From Leptotrichia wadei (GTDB lineage Bacteria > Fusobacteriota > Fusobacteriia > Fusobacteriales > Leptotrichiaceae): a DNA stretch of 64,000 nt. The stretch spans positions 1,054,001-1,118,000 of the forward strand of contig NZ_AP019841.1 in the NCBI RefSeq assembly GCF_007990445.1, given 5' to 3'. The notes beneath the pieces were generated by a model, which did not search any database, was not told the origin of the DNA, and was given only the letters and a program-made list of their open reading frames with translations. Of the stretch, positions 8,971 through 18,322 are shown in pieces (position 1 is the stretch's first letter; each line of letters opens with the position of its first letter). The translations under genes and the position numbers were made by a program.

Positions 8971-9264
8971 ATGTTATTAAAATTAAACTTACAGTTATTT
9001 GCCTCAAAAAAAGGACAAGGATCAACTAGAAATGGTAGAGATTCTAATCCTAAATATTTAGGAGTAAAAAAATATGATGGAGAAGCTGTAAAGGCTGGAA
9101 ACATCATTGTAAGACAAAGAGGAAGTAAATTTTATGCTGGGACTAATGCAAAATTAGGGAAAGATTATACTTTATTCGCATTAACTGATGGATATGTAAA
9201 ATTTGAAAAATTTGGAAATGGTAAAAAGAGAGTAAGTATTTATCCTGAAAGAGCAGAAGCATAA
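8971..9264 (+). CDS. rpmA: 50S ribosomal protein L27 with cleavable N-terminal extension
   Basis: Large-subunit protein near the peptidyl transferase centre. The body ([21 protein letters not shown] onward) is typical L27. It is preceded by [11 protein letters not shown], the extension known in Staphylococcus aureus and relatives to be cut by Prp after the FA dipeptide; the mature protein would begin SKKG. AGGAGG lies 7 bp before the ATG. A terminator follows at 9290. Confidence 0.98.
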   Translation: MLLKLNLQLFASKKGQGSTRNGRDSNPKYLGVKKYDGEAVKAGNIIVRQRGSKFYAGTNAKLGKDYTLFALTDGYVKFEKFGNGKKRVSIYPERAEA

Positions 9265-9289
9265 TAAAATAAAAAATAATATATTTTGT

Positions 9290-9324
9290 AAAATACTGTC
9301 TTAGAAATAGGATGGTATTTTTTT
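9290..9324 (+). terminator. Terminator after rpmA
   Basis: AAAATACTGTC (9290-9300) pairs with GATGGTATTTT (9311-9321), including two G-U pairs, around a 10-nt loop and runs into a T-tract. Confidence 0.75.
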
Positions 9325-9466
9325 ATCATATCTAATTTCTTTTGGTGTAAAATTAAATGTAAATAATTGTAGAAGTTATAAAGATTAGATGTTGATAATA
9401 TTTATAATTACAAGATATTTTAGATTAGTGAAAACAAAAATAAAAAAAGAAAAGAGGACAGTTAAG

Positions 9467-12400
9467 TTGAAGAGAGCAGTTATATTGGATACGAGTGCGA
9501 TTATGTATAGAAGCCATTTTGCACTGATGGGGATGAGAAATAGCAGCGGAATGTCTACTGGAGCTACATTTGGGTTTATTAATACTCTGGAAAGTGTAAT
9601 TAGGGAGTTTAGGCCAGATTATCTGGTGGCTTGCCTGGATGTGAAAAGAGATGAGCTGGAGAGAACTGAAGAACTGGAAACTTATAAGGCACATAGGGAA
9701 AGTATGCCAGAAGAGCTTGTTATGCAGATTGATACTATTATGAAGGTTTTGGATGGGTATAGGATTCCAAAATACAAGAAGGCTGGGCAGGAAGCGGATG
9801 ATGTGATTGCTACGTTTGCTACGAAATTTTCTAATGATGCTGATGAGCAAATTGAGGTTTTTATAATAACAGGGGATAAAGATTTGGCACAGCTTGTGGA
9901 TGGAAAAATTAATATTGCCTTGCTTGGAAAAGGGGATAAAAATTCTGCGTTTAAGCATATAAGGACTGATGAAGATGTGGTTGAATATTTGGGAGTTACG
10001 CCTGATAAGATTCCTGATTTGTTTGGACTTATGGGAGATAAGTCAGATGGGATTCCAGGAGTTGCTGGAATTGGACCAAAAAATGGAGTGAAACTTATTA
10101 CAGCTTATGGCAATTTGGAAGGAATTTATGAAAATATTGATGAGATCAAGGGGAAACAGAAGGAAAAATTGCTGACTGATAGGGAAAATGCCTTTATGAG
10201 CCGGGAACTTGCAACTGTGAAAAGGGGGCTTGATATTGAATATGACAAGAATAAATTGAAATTTGAGGAAAAGGATTTTGATAGTCTTTTGAAATTGTAT
10301 GAAGAGCTGGATTTTAAGAGATTTTCTAAAGCGATACAGGAAGAAAGGGAAAAATTGCAAAGTGAAGGTCAAGAGGGGCTTACAGAGGAAGAGAAGGAAA
10401 TTTTAGAAAAAAATAAAAAATTAAATGAAGAGAAACTGGAAAAAGAGAGATTAGAGCAGGAAAAGGAAAATGAAGAAATTAAAAGGCAGGAATTGGAGTA
10501 TGATAGGGAAAATCCAATTTTTGATGGAATTTCACATTTTTATGAGCAGGTTGAATATGAACATAATTCAGAAATGGATAAAAAAATGGATGAGATTCAG
10601 AAATTAAAAGGGAAATTGATTGCAGAATATGAAGATCAGAAGAAAAAAGCTGAAGAAAACGTGATGGAAAGTCAAAAAAGTGAAAAAACTAAAAAAGTTA
10701 AAGAGGAAAAGATTTATTTTGAGAGAAATTACGGAAAAGTTGTGAGCTGGAATGAGGCTTATTCTGTGATTGAAAAAATGGATAAAAAAGTGGCGATTTT
10801 TGAAAATATGCTTGGAATCTCCATTTGTGATGAAAAGACAAATATTGTGCTTTTAGATAGTGAACTTCAGGATATTTTGCAAAATGGGGATCAAGAAAAT
10901 GTAGAATCTGGAGCACAAATTAATTTGTTTGCTTTAAGTAATAATGCTGATGAGAAGAAAAATAATAAAAAAAATGTTGAAAATATTTATAAATTATTGA
11001 GTGAAAAAGAAATTATCGCCTATAATGTGAAAGAATATATGAAAAATGGAGAAAGTGAGTATTTTGGCTATTCTGTTGGCGGAAAAACTTATGGGATAAA
11101 TAATAACAGGTTTGGGATAAAATGTACTGAATATTTTGATATTTTACTTGCAAGATATGTGCTGGGAACGGAAAGTTTACAGGAAATTGAGGAAATAATC
11201 CTGGATGAATTTGGAGTGGGGATTGCTACTTTTGAGGAAAAGTTTAAAAAAGAGAGAAGAAAAAAGAATTTTAGCGATGTTTCAGATGATGTGATTTGTG
11301 AATTTTTGTCAAAGAGAACATTTTTTATTTATAAATTGGAGACAATTTTAAAAAATAGATTGCAGAATGAGCAATTTCTGAATATTTTTGATAAATTGGA
11401 AAGTCGGTTAATACCAGTATTGGCACAGATGGAGGAAACTGGGATAAAGATTGATAAAAAGTATTTTGGAGAATTTCAAAATGAGCTGGAAGAAAAGATA
11501 AATATGCTTCAAAATGAGATTTATAAACTTGCTGGTGAAGAATTTAATATTGATTCGCCACAGCAGCTGGGGGAAGTTTTGTTTGAAAAATTGCAGATTC
11601 CATCGGGAAAAAAGACAAAAACTGGATATTCAACAAATGTGGAAGTTCTGGAAATGATTGCTAACAACGGGGAATTGTCAGAAGATAAGCGGATGATCGG
11701 GAAAAAATTGCTGGAATACAGGGCTTATAAGAAATTACTGTCGACTTATATTGAGCCGATTCCAAAGTTGGCGGATAAAGAGGACAGAATTCATACGACT
11801 TTTAACCAGAATGGAACGTCAACTGGTCGGCTTTCTTCGGCAAATCCAAATTTACAGAATATTCCTGTGAGAACAGATGATGGAATCAGGATTCGTACAG
11901 GTTTTGTCGCAAAGGAAGGGCATAGCCTGATTTCATTTGACTATTCTCAAATTGAACTGAGAGTTTTGGCTGAATTGTCGAAGGATAGGAATTTGGTGCA
12001 GGCTTATCAGGATGATCAGGATTTACATAGCTTGACGGCTAGAAAAATATTTTTTAAAACAGAAGAAGATGAAATTTCAAGAAATGAAAGAAGCATTGCA
12101 AAAGTAATTAACTTTAGTATTCTTTATGGAAAAACTCCGTTTGGACTGTCTAAGGAACTTGGAATTACGGTTCAGGAGGCTTCACAATATATTAGGACAT
12201 ATTTTGAGGAGTATCCAAGAGTTAGGAAATTTTTGGAAATTGTGACAGAAACGGCTAAACTTCATGGATTTGTGGAAACTTTTTATGGAACGAGAAGATA
12301 TATTAGCGGAATAAATGCGAAAAATAAAAATATTCAGGCACAGGCTGTGAGAATGGCGGTAAATACTGTCGTTCAGGGAACAGCTGCAAATATTATAAAG

Positions 12401-12616
12401 AAAGTTATGATTGAACTTTTTGAAGAGTTTAAAAATGATGGAAATATTAAAATGCTGCTCCAAGTTCATGATGAACTGATTTTTGAAGTACGTGATGAAG
12501 TTGCTAAGGAATATATGAAAAAAATTGAAAAAATTATGGAAAATACAGTCAAGTTTAAGAAAGTTCCGTTGAAGGCTAATGGCAGTTTAGCTAAAAATTG
12601 GGGATCATTAAAATAA
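9467..12616 (+). CDS. polA: DNA polymerase I (no recognisable proofreading residues)
   Basis: Repair and Okazaki-fragment polymerase. The N-terminal 5'-3' FEN domain (residues 1-300) has the ITGDKDLAQLVD acidic motif. A Lys/Glu-rich linker (about 305-430) leads to a 3'-5'-exonuclease-like region in which the DxE, NxxxD and YxxxD catalytic motifs are not recognisable (IFENMLG, AYNVKEYM). The polymerase domain is intact: TGRLSSANPNLQNIP, motif A DYSQIELR (D825), motif B RSIAKVINFSILYGK, motif C HDE (H1001). I chose the TTG at 9467 with AGAGGA 8 bp upstream, giving 1049 residues; upstream ATG/GTG codons would add a tail absent from the family. Confidence 0.95.
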   Translation: MKRAVILDTSAIMYRSHFALMGMRNSSGMSTGATFGFINTLESVIREFRPDYLVACLDVKRDELERTEELETYKAHRESMPEELVMQIDTIMKVLDGYRIPKYKKAGQEADDVIATFATKFSNDADEQIEVFIITGDKDLAQLVDGKINIALLGKGDKNSAFKHIRTDEDVVEYLGVTPDKIPDLFGLMGDKSDGIPGVAGIGPKNGVKLITAYGNLEGIYENIDEIKGKQKEKLLTDRENAFMSRELATVKRGLDIEYDKNKLKFEEKDFDSLLKLYEELDFKRFSKAIQEEREKLQSEGQEGLTEEEKEILEKNKKLNEEKLEKERLEQEKENEEIKRQELEYDRENPIFDGISHFYEQVEYEHNSEMDKKMDEIQKLKGKLIAEYEDQKKKAEENVMESQKSEKTKKVKEEKIYFERNYGKVVSWNEAYSVIEKMDKKVAIFENMLGISICDEKTNIVLLDSELQDILQNGDQENVESGAQINLFALSNNADEKKNNKKNVENIYKLLSEKEIIAYNVKEYMKNGESEYFGYSVGGKTYGINNNRFGIKCTEYFDILLARYVLGTESLQEIEEIILDEFGVGIATFEEKFKKERRKKNFSDVSDDVICEFLSKRTFFIYKLETILKNRLQNEQFLNIFDKLESRLIPVLAQMEETGIKIDKKYFGEFQNELEEKINMLQNEIYKLAGEEFNIDSPQQLGEVLFEKLQIPSGKKTKTGYSTNVEVLEMIANNGELSEDKRMIGKKLLEYRAYKKLLSTYIEPIPKLADKEDRIHTTFNQNGTSTGRLSSANPNLQNIPVRTDDGIRIRTGFVAKEGHSLISFDYSQIELRVLAELSKDRNLVQAYQDDQDLHSLTARKIFFKTEEDEISRNERSIAKVINFSILYGKTPFGLSKELGITVQEASQYIRTYFEEYPRVRKFLEIVTETAKLHGFVETFYGTRRYISGINAKNKNIQAQAVRMAVNTVVQGTAANIIKKVMIELFEEFKNDGNIKMLLQVHDELIFEVRDEVAKEYMKKIEKIMENTVKFKKVPLKANGSLAKNWGSLK

Positions 12617-12655
12617 AAATAAGTTTTATATATGAAAGGTATATATACAATATAT

Positions 12656-12684
12656 TTGACTAATTTTTAAAAAATTGCTAGAAT
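12656..12684 (+). promoter_or_regulatory. amt-glnK promoter
   Basis: TTGACT (12656-12661), a 17-bp spacer and TAGAAT (12679-12684), 53 bp before the amt start. Confidence 0.7.
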
Positions 12685-12737
12685 AGGTTATTAAAGGACA
12701 CAGGATGTCGAAAAATTAAAATATAGGAGGTATCAGT

Positions 12738-13973
12738 ATGGATACAGCAAGTGTAGTTTTTATTTTATTTTCATCAGCATTAGTGCTTTTTATGACGCCG
12801 GGACTGGCATTCTTTTACGGAGGTCTGGGTCGAAGAAAAAATGTCATTAATACGATGATGATGGTTATTCTTCCAATTGCTATTGCAGTTGTGATGTGGT
12901 TTTTAGTAGGTTATTCCCTAGCATTCTCTGGAAATGGGAAATTTATAGGAAATTTTGGAAATGTTTTATTCCGTGGAGTCAGTGAAACAGCAAGTACAAA
13001 AGGATATAAAATTCCAGATGCAGTTTTTGCATTATTTCAAATGATGTTTTCAATAATTACAGTAAGTATTGCAACAGGTGCTGTGACTGGGAGAATAAAG
13101 TTTGCGCCGTTTTTAGTTTTTGCTCCAATTTGGCTAATATTTGTTTATTATCCTTTAGCTCACATGGTCTGGGGCGGAGGACTTCTTGCAAAAATGGGAG
13201 CATTAGATTTTGCTGGGGGAGATGTCGTTCACATCTCATCAGGAGTGTCTGGACTTGTTTTAGCGACAATTATCGGAAAGAGAAGAGAATTTACAAGAAC
13301 CGAGTATCGTCCGCATAATGTGCCTTTTGTACTGCTTGGAACAGGAATTTTGGCATTCGGATGGCTAGGATTTAATGCAGGTTCAGCTCTTGAAGCAAAT
13401 AGTACAGCGATTCACGCTTTTATTACGACAATGTTATCACTTGCTGCGGCAACATGTTCTTGGGTAATTATTGAAAAGTTAAGTAACGGAACTCCTACAT
13501 TAGTTGGAACTTCAACTGGTCTAGTTGCAGGACTTGTGGCAATAACGCCAGGTGCAGGTTATGTTTCCTACGGCTCAGCAATTTTAATGGGATTGTTAGT
13601 CAGTCCAATCTGCTATTTTGCAATTTCAAGTTTAAAACATAAATTGCAGTACGACGATGCATTAGATGCTTTCGGCTGTCATGGTGTTGGTGGAATTTTT
13701 GGAGGAATTGCAACAGCGATTTTTACAACGCCAAGTTTAACACCAGAAAAGGGAAATTTTGGACTTTTATACGGCGGAACTCATTTATTTGGTGCGACAA
13801 TTGCTGCCATACTGATAACGGCTATTTGGGCAGGAGTTTTTACATTTGTGATAATAAAAGTTATCGGAGTATTTTTACCGCTTAGAGCTACAGATAGAGA
13901 AGAAGCTGTGGGAATGGATGACAGTGAACATAAGGAAACTGCTTACCCAACATTTATGGGACTAGATTCTTAA
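12738..13973 (+). CDS. amt: Ammonium transporter
   Basis: Integral membrane ammonium channel of the Amt/Mep/Rh family, 411 residues and about eleven hydrophobic helices. Family signatures are visible: [16 protein letters not shown] in helix 1, the Trp/His pore region [21 protein letters not shown], and [24 protein letters not shown] with the second pore histidine. GGAGG precedes the ATG. A P-II gene follows 17 bp downstream, the standard pairing in which P-II blocks the channel when nitrogen is plentiful. Confidence 0.97.
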   Translation: MDTASVVFILFSSALVLFMTPGLAFFYGGLGRRKNVINTMMMVILPIAIAVVMWFLVGYSLAFSGNGKFIGNFGNVLFRGVSETASTKGYKIPDAVFALFQMMFSIITVSIATGAVTGRIKFAPFLVFAPIWLIFVYYPLAHMVWGGGLLAKMGALDFAGGDVVHISSGVSGLVLATIIGKRREFTRTEYRPHNVPFVLLGTGILAFGWLGFNAGSALEANSTAIHAFITTMLSLAAATCSWVIIEKLSNGTPTLVGTSTGLVAGLVAITPGAGYVSYGSAILMGLLVSPICYFAISSLKHKLQYDDALDAFGCHGVGGIFGGIATAIFTTPSLTPEKGNFGLLYGGTHLFGATIAAILITAIWAGVFTFVIIKVIGVFLPLRATDREEAVGMDDSEHKETAYPTFMGLDS

Positions 13974-13989
13974 TTTAAGGAGAAAAATT

Positions 13990-14328
13990 ATGAAAAAAAT
14001 AGAAGTTATAATTCGTTCTGATAAGTTAGAAGATTTAAAAGATGCATTGACAAAAGCCAAAGTCAGAGGAATGACAGTAAGCCAAGTTTTAGGACACGGA
14101 AATCAAAAAGGTTACACAGAAAGTTTTCGTGGGCAAAAGATTACGCCGACATTGCTTGCTAAATTAAAAATCGAAATAATTACTCAAGATGCTAATGTTG
14201 AAAAATTAGTTGATATTATAATAGATGCCGTTTACACTGGAGAAGTTGGAGATGGAAAAATATTTATTTTGCCAATAGATGATGTGATTAGAATTAGAAC
14301 GAGAGAGAGAGGAAAAGACGCCTTGTAA
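13990..14328 (+). CDS. glnK: P-II nitrogen regulator, GlnK type
   Basis: Small trimeric nitrogen sensor (112 residues) that binds ATP/ADP and 2-oxoglutarate and gates Amt through its T-loop. The core is canonical ([31 protein letters not shown]). In the T-loop, alignment by eye puts Ile at position 51, where enteric proteins carry the uridylylated Tyr, so uridylylation is unlikely. The GlnK assignment over GlnB rests on the linkage to amt. Confidence 0.95.
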   Translation: MKKIEVIIRSDKLEDLKDALTKAKVRGMTVSQVLGHGNQKGYTESFRGQKITPTLLAKLKIEIITQDANVEKLVDIIIDAVYTGEVGDGKIFILPIDDVIRIRTRERGKDAL

Positions 14329-14346
14329 TATAAATAAAAAATTAAA

Positions 14347-14380
14347 GGAGTTAGCTTGAATGTGAACTAACTTCTTTTTT
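14347..14380 (+). terminator. Terminator after glnK
   Basis: GGAGTTAG (14347-14354) pairs with CTAACTTC (14367-14374), followed by a run of T. The rest of the 14329-14663 gap holds repeat copy C (14487-14560) and AT-rich DNA with no clear promoter. Confidence 0.8.
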
Positions 14381-14486
14381 TATTTTTTTAATTAAAAAAG
14401 TTAAATAAACTTAAATAAAGTTCAATTAATGAAAAAATTGTGATATAATTTTTAAATAATGAAATTTATTTAGTTTATATAAAAAC

Positions 14487-14560
14487 TGTTTTAAAGTTTA
14501 AAGTTGATCTCAAAAACTATGACTATTTTACCCAAAATCTAAATTTATATAATTTTTATC
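14487..14560 (-). repeat. Dispersed ~85 bp repeat, copy C
   Basis: Read on the minus strand this matches copies at 1337-1422 and 57414-57503, sharing AAAAATTATATAAA and AAAATAGTCATA in order. Intergenic. Confidence 0.55.
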
Positions 14561-14663
14561 ATTTTATTTTTAAATAAGTTTGAGTACAATAAAAATTAAA
14601 AAAATAATAAATAAAATAAAGAATAGAATAAAATAAAATAGAAAGGAAAAAAGAAAGAGAAAA

Positions 14664-15377
14664 ATGATTAATACAGAAAAATATCTAAAAGGACTAAAAG
14701 CTGGAATTGGAATGGGAATTGCATATATTCCGTTTGGTCTGACAGTTGGGCTGATTGCTAAAAATAACGGAATGTATACGATTGTCACGGCAGCTATGTC
14801 ATTTGGAATTTATGCTGGCGGCTCGGAAGCAATGCTTTTGAAAATGGTTTATGTGCAACATTCTACAGCAATTGAAGTTATAATTTCAGTACTTATGATA
14901 AATTTGAGATATTTGCTTTTAAATTTATTGATTTTCAGGCAATTAAAAAATGGAACTAAATTATTTGAAAAAATACTGGTTGGAGTTGGACTTACTGATG
15001 AAACGATAACTTATGCGATTATAAAGGAAGAAAATTCACCTTGGTATATTATTGGACTAAATACAATTCCGTATTTATGCTATGCTGGAAGTTCTGTTCT
15101 AGGTTCACTTTTTGGAAATATGATACCTGAAGTTTTCCGTGCAAGCCTAAGTTTTATTTTATATTCGATATATTTTAGTTTACTTGTAATGTCGCTGCAA
15201 AAATTGCCAAAATTTTTTGAAGTCGTAATTTATGTAATTGCCGCAAAACTAGCATTTATGTATTTGCCAATTTTAAATAAGGTAAGCAGCGGATGGGCGA
15301 TGATTTTAATTATGATAGGCTCAAGTTTAATTTATGCGGTAAGACATAGAAAGGATGAGATAAAAGAAAATGAATAA
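14664..15377 (+). CDS. azlC: AzlC family branched-chain amino acid exporter subunit
   Basis: Large membrane subunit of an AzlCD-type exporter for branched-chain amino acids and analogues. The opening GLKAGIGMGIAYIPFGLTVGLIA and the following FGIYAGGSEAMLL are family hallmarks. It has 237 residues and multiple hydrophobic helices. The stop overlaps azlD by 8 bp, the usual coupled arrangement. The substrate is inferred from the family. Confidence 0.92.
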   Translation: MINTEKYLKGLKAGIGMGIAYIPFGLTVGLIAKNNGMYTIVTAAMSFGIYAGGSEAMLLKMVYVQHSTAIEVIISVLMINLRYLLLNLLIFRQLKNGTKLFEKILVGVGLTDETITYAIIKEENSPWYIIGLNTIPYLCYAGSSVLGSLFGNMIPEVFRASLSFILYSIYFSLLVMSLQKLPKFFEVVIYVIAAKLAFMYLPILNKVSSGWAMILIMIGSSLIYAVRHRKDEIKENE

Positions 15378-15693
15378 TTTAGAAGTTTTTAAAGTAATTG
15401 TCATTTCGGCATTGGTAACGGTGGCTTTAAGATTGTTGCCACTGTTTGTGAAGATTCCGAAAAATCCAATAATGAATAAATTTTTTGAAGCATTACCATA
15501 TTCAGTTTTAGCACTTATGGTTTTTCCAGATATTTTTACTTCGGGCGGTACAGCTCCTTATGACATTGTAAAAATATTGATTGGAATGGGTGTTGTCACT
15601 TTTTTGTCGCTGAAAAAATTTGGACTTGGAATTATTGTTTCGGTGTCGCTTGTTATGATATTTTTATTTGATTTAGCAAAAATTTATTTGTAA
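15370..15693 (+). CDS. azlD: AzlD family transporter subunit
   Basis: Small (107-residue) membrane partner of AzlC with three or four hydrophobic helices. ALVTVALRLLPLFV and FEALPYSVLALMVFPDIF match the family. It overlaps azlC by 8 bp. Only AT-rich sequence without hairpins of note separates it from the ABC importer operon. Confidence 0.9.
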   Translation: MNNLEVFKVIVISALVTVALRLLPLFVKIPKNPIMNKFFEALPYSVLALMVFPDIFTSGGTAPYDIVKILIGMGVVTFLSLKKFGLGIIVSVSLVMIFLFDLAKIYL

Positions 15694-15870
15694 CAAATTC
15701 ATTTGGGAGATTAATGATTTTTCTAATGTTTATAAATGTGTAAATGCCATTGTAATAATTTTATTAAATATATTTAAAAAAAAATAAAAAATGATACTTT
15801 GAATAACGGGAATATTATTTTCTTAAAAAAACTAGGATAACATATAAAATAATTTTTTTAAAATTTTTTA

Positions 15871-15899
15871 TTGAAAAAGGAATAAATATTAGGTATAAT
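15871..15899 (+). promoter_or_regulatory. Promoter of the amino acid ABC importer operon
   Basis: TTGAAA (15871-15876), a 17-bp spacer and perfect TATAAT (15894-15899). Confidence 0.7.
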
Positions 15900-15930
15900 A
15901 ATACTATAATAATTTAAATATAAGGAGGAT

Positions 15931-15945
15931 ATGAACAAAAATTAA
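15931..15945 (+). other. Four-codon minicistron with strong RBS
   Basis: AAGGAGGAT is followed at once by ATG AAC AAA AAT TAA. The permease start (15960) lies only 14 bp beyond and has a poor ribosome binding site of its own. Re-initiation from this minicistron is a plausible way to translate the permease; alternatively the strong site acts over an unusually long spacer. Confidence 0.4.
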
Positions 15946-15959
15946 AGTTCATAAAGAAT

Positions 15960-16697
15960 ATGGAAGATTTAGAAAAAACTAGAAAAATAATAAAAACATC
16001 GTTTTTTGTGGCAGTAGTTGTGATTACAGTGCTTCTTGTATTTCCGCATGATATGCAGCCTCACGAATGGGAAATTTATGCAAGCAGTTATTTTGTGACT
16101 ACTCTCGGACTTACAGTTGTGGGTGCGGCTATTGGAATATTATTTGGAATGTTTTTAGCATTTTTAAAATTTCAGAAAACTGGAAATGAAGTTTTTAATA
16201 TGATAAAAGATGCAGTTATTGATGAATATGTCGATATAATGCGTGGAACTCCAATGATGTTGCAATTATTAACACTTTCCTTTGTAATAGTGATTTTTAA
16301 TAATTATTGGGTAGCTGCAATTGCTCTTGGACTTAATAGTGCAGCTTATGTTGAGGAAACAATCCGTTCAGGAATTGAAAGTATTGACAAAGGTCAGATG
16401 GAAGCAGCAAGAGCTACAGGAATGCCTTATAGAATGGCAATGAATGAAATTATAATGCCTCAAGCTGTAAAAAATATTTTACCTGCTCTTGTAAATGAAT
16501 TTATAAATTTATTTAAGGAAACTTCTATTGTAGGTTATATTAGCGTTATGGATGTTACAATGAACAGTAAAAGTTTACAGGCTGCCTATTATAGTATAAA
16601 ACCTATATTATTTACAGGTGTAGTTTATTATGTAAGCGTAAAATTATTCTCGTTTATTGGGAAACGATTGGAGATGAAGTTAAAGGAAAATGATTAG
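15960..16697 (+). CDS. Polar amino acid ABC transporter permease
   Basis: Membrane subunit (245 residues) of a HisM/GlnP-type importer. About five hydrophobic helices and the EAA loop that contacts the ATPase are visible ([23 protein letters not shown]). The ATG at 15960 is the only plausible start, but the strongest ribosome binding site serves the four-codon minicistron just upstream. It overlaps the ATPase gene by 8 bp. Only one permease gene is present, so it probably acts as a homodimer. Confidence 0.93.
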   Translation: MEDLEKTRKIIKTSFFVAVVVITVLLVFPHDMQPHEWEIYASSYFVTTLGLTVVGAAIGILFGMFLAFLKFQKTGNEVFNMIKDAVIDEYVDIMRGTPMMLQLLTLSFVIVIFNNYWVAAIALGLNSAAYVEETIRSGIESIDKGQMEAARATGMPYRMAMNEIIMPQAVKNILPALVNEFINLFKETSIVGYISVMDVTMNSKSLQAAYYSIKPILFTGVVYYVSVKLFSFIGKRLEMKLKEND

Positions 16698-17493
16698 TTT
16701 TAATAAAAAATGCAGAGAGTCAGAGGGAATTGAAGGAATTGGCAACGATGTAAGAGATAAGGAAATGATTAGAATAAAGAATTTAAAGAAAAAATATGGA
16801 AATTTAGAAGTTCTGAAGGGAATTAGCACAGAAGTAAAAGAAGGAGAAGTAATTTCTATTATTGGACCATCTGGAAGTGGAAAATCGACTTTTTTACGTT
16901 GTATAAATAGACTTGAAGAGCCAACTTCTGGAGAGATTAGAATAGATGGTAAAAATATTCTGGAACGTAGAGTAGATATAAATAAAATTCGTGAAGAAGT
17001 GGGAATGGTATTTCAGCATTTTAACTTGTATCCACATAAAACAGTTTTGGAAAATATTACTTTAGGTCCAATTAGGCTAAAAAAAATATCAAAGCCAGAA
17101 GCTGAAAAATTAGCAATGGAATTACTTGAAAAAGTAGGACTTGCTGATAAAAGAAATGTTTATCCAAATAAATTGTCTGGTGGTCAAAAGCAAAGGGTGG
17201 CAATAGCAAGAGCCTTGGCTATGAATCCAAAAATAATCTTGTTTGATGAGCCAACTTCAGCACTTGATCCTGAAATGATAGGAGAAGTTTTGGAAGTTAT
17301 GAGAGAACTTGCACATGCAGGGATGACAATGATAGTGGTAACACACGAAATGGGATTTGCAAAAAATGTAGCAAATAGAGTATTTTTTATGGATGGAGGA
17401 TATATTCTGGAAGATGCAAAACCTGCTGATTTATTTGAAAATCCAAAAACTGAAAGAGCAAAGGAATTTTTAGACAAAGTGTTAAATCATTAA
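16690..17493 (+). CDS. Polar amino acid ABC transporter ATP-binding protein
   Basis: Cytoplasmic ATPase (GlnQ/HisP type). Walker [11 protein letters not shown]-loop FQHFNLYPH, signature [15 protein letters not shown] and Walker [14 protein letters not shown] are intact. The first 25 residues ([13 protein letters not shown]...) exceed the usual start at [12 protein letters not shown] (16765). That internal ATG has its AAGGA too close, whereas the 16690 ATG has AAAGGA and overlaps the permease, so I keep the longer form (267 residues) with some doubt. Confidence 0.93.
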   Translation: MISFNKKCRESEGIEGIGNDVRDKEMIRIKNLKKKYGNLEVLKGISTEVKEGEVISIIGPSGSGKSTFLRCINRLEEPTSGEIRIDGKNILERRVDINKIREEVGMVFQHFNLYPHKTVLENITLGPIRLKKISKPEAEKLAMELLEKVGLADKRNVYPNKLSGGQKQRVAIARALAMNPKIILFDEPTSALDPEMIGEVLEVMRELAHAGMTMIVVTHEMGFAKNVANRVFFMDGGYILEDAKPADLFENPKTERAKEFLDKVLNH

Positions 17494-17537
17494 ATAAAAA
17501 TTGTAATAGTAATTTTACAATAGAAAGGTAGTGTAGC

Positions 17538-18296
17538 ATGAAAAAAGTATTAATAGTGATCACAATGATAGTTTTTGGAATTTTGTCTTGTGGCAATAAA
17601 AATAATGCTGATAACAAGGGAGTAAAAAAACTTGTAGTGGGAACTGATGGAGTATTTCCTCCGTTTGGATATATTGAAAAGGGAGAGCTTGTTGGATTTG
17701 ATATTGATTTGATAAAACAAATCGGGAAGGATTTGGGATATGAAATTGAAATGAAGGTTCAGCCGTTTGATGCTCTTATTCCGTCATTAAAGGCAGGGAA
17801 ATTAGATGCGATTATCTCTGGAATGAGTGCAACTGAAGAACGTAAAAGATCAGTTGATTTCACAGATGAATATTACAAGTCAACACAAATGTTTCTTAAA
17901 AAGAAGGGAAATAGCCAACTCACTTCAAAGAAAAGTCTGGCTGGTAAAAAAATTGGAGTTCAGTTAGGAACAATTCAAGAGCTGGAAGCTAGAAAAATAA
18001 AAAATGCAAATGTTGTAACAAATGATGCAACTGTTAATTTGATATTAGATTTGAAAAATGGGAAAACTGATGCGGTAATTTTGGAAAATATTGTTGCGAA
18101 GGAATTTATCAAAAAAAATCCTGATATAGAAGTTTTTTATGAAGAAAAATTACCTTACGGTATGGCGATTGCTTTTAATAAAGGAAAAAATACAGAAATT
18201 ATCAAGAAAATAAATGAAGACTTAAAAAAATTAAAAGAAAATGGGAAATATAATGAGTTAATAAAGAAATATGGTTTGGAAACAGGAAAAAAATAA
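17538..18296 (+). CDS. Amino acid-binding lipoprotein, first copy
   Basis: Extracytoplasmic solute-binding protein feeding the upstream permease/ATPase. The signal peptide ends in a lipobox (GILSC, Cys19), predicting a lipid anchor. The SBP_bac_3 fold is clear: GTDGVFPPFGY, GFDIDLIKQIG, DAIISGMSATEER, GVQLGTIQELEA. 252 residues. It shares most of its sequence with the next gene, so the pair is a tandem duplication. The ligand is probably a polar or basic amino acid but cannot be fixed. Confidence 0.93.
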   Translation: MKKVLIVITMIVFGILSCGNKNNADNKGVKKLVVGTDGVFPPFGYIEKGELVGFDIDLIKQIGKDLGYEIEMKVQPFDALIPSLKAGKLDAIISGMSATEERKRSVDFTDEYYKSTQMFLKKKGNSQLTSKKSLAGKKIGVQLGTIQELEARKIKNANVVTNDATVNLILDLKNGKTDAVILENIVAKEFIKKNPDIEVFYEEKLPYGMAIAFNKGKNTEIIKKINEDLKKLKENGKYNELIKKYGLETGKK

Positions 18297-18322
18297 AAAA
18301 TTAAAGAAAGCGAGGAAAAAAT

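Noticed and set aside
9425-9958. 177-residue minus-strand ORF over polA
   Set aside because: Shadow of the polA FEN domain, with no start signal or recognisable domain.
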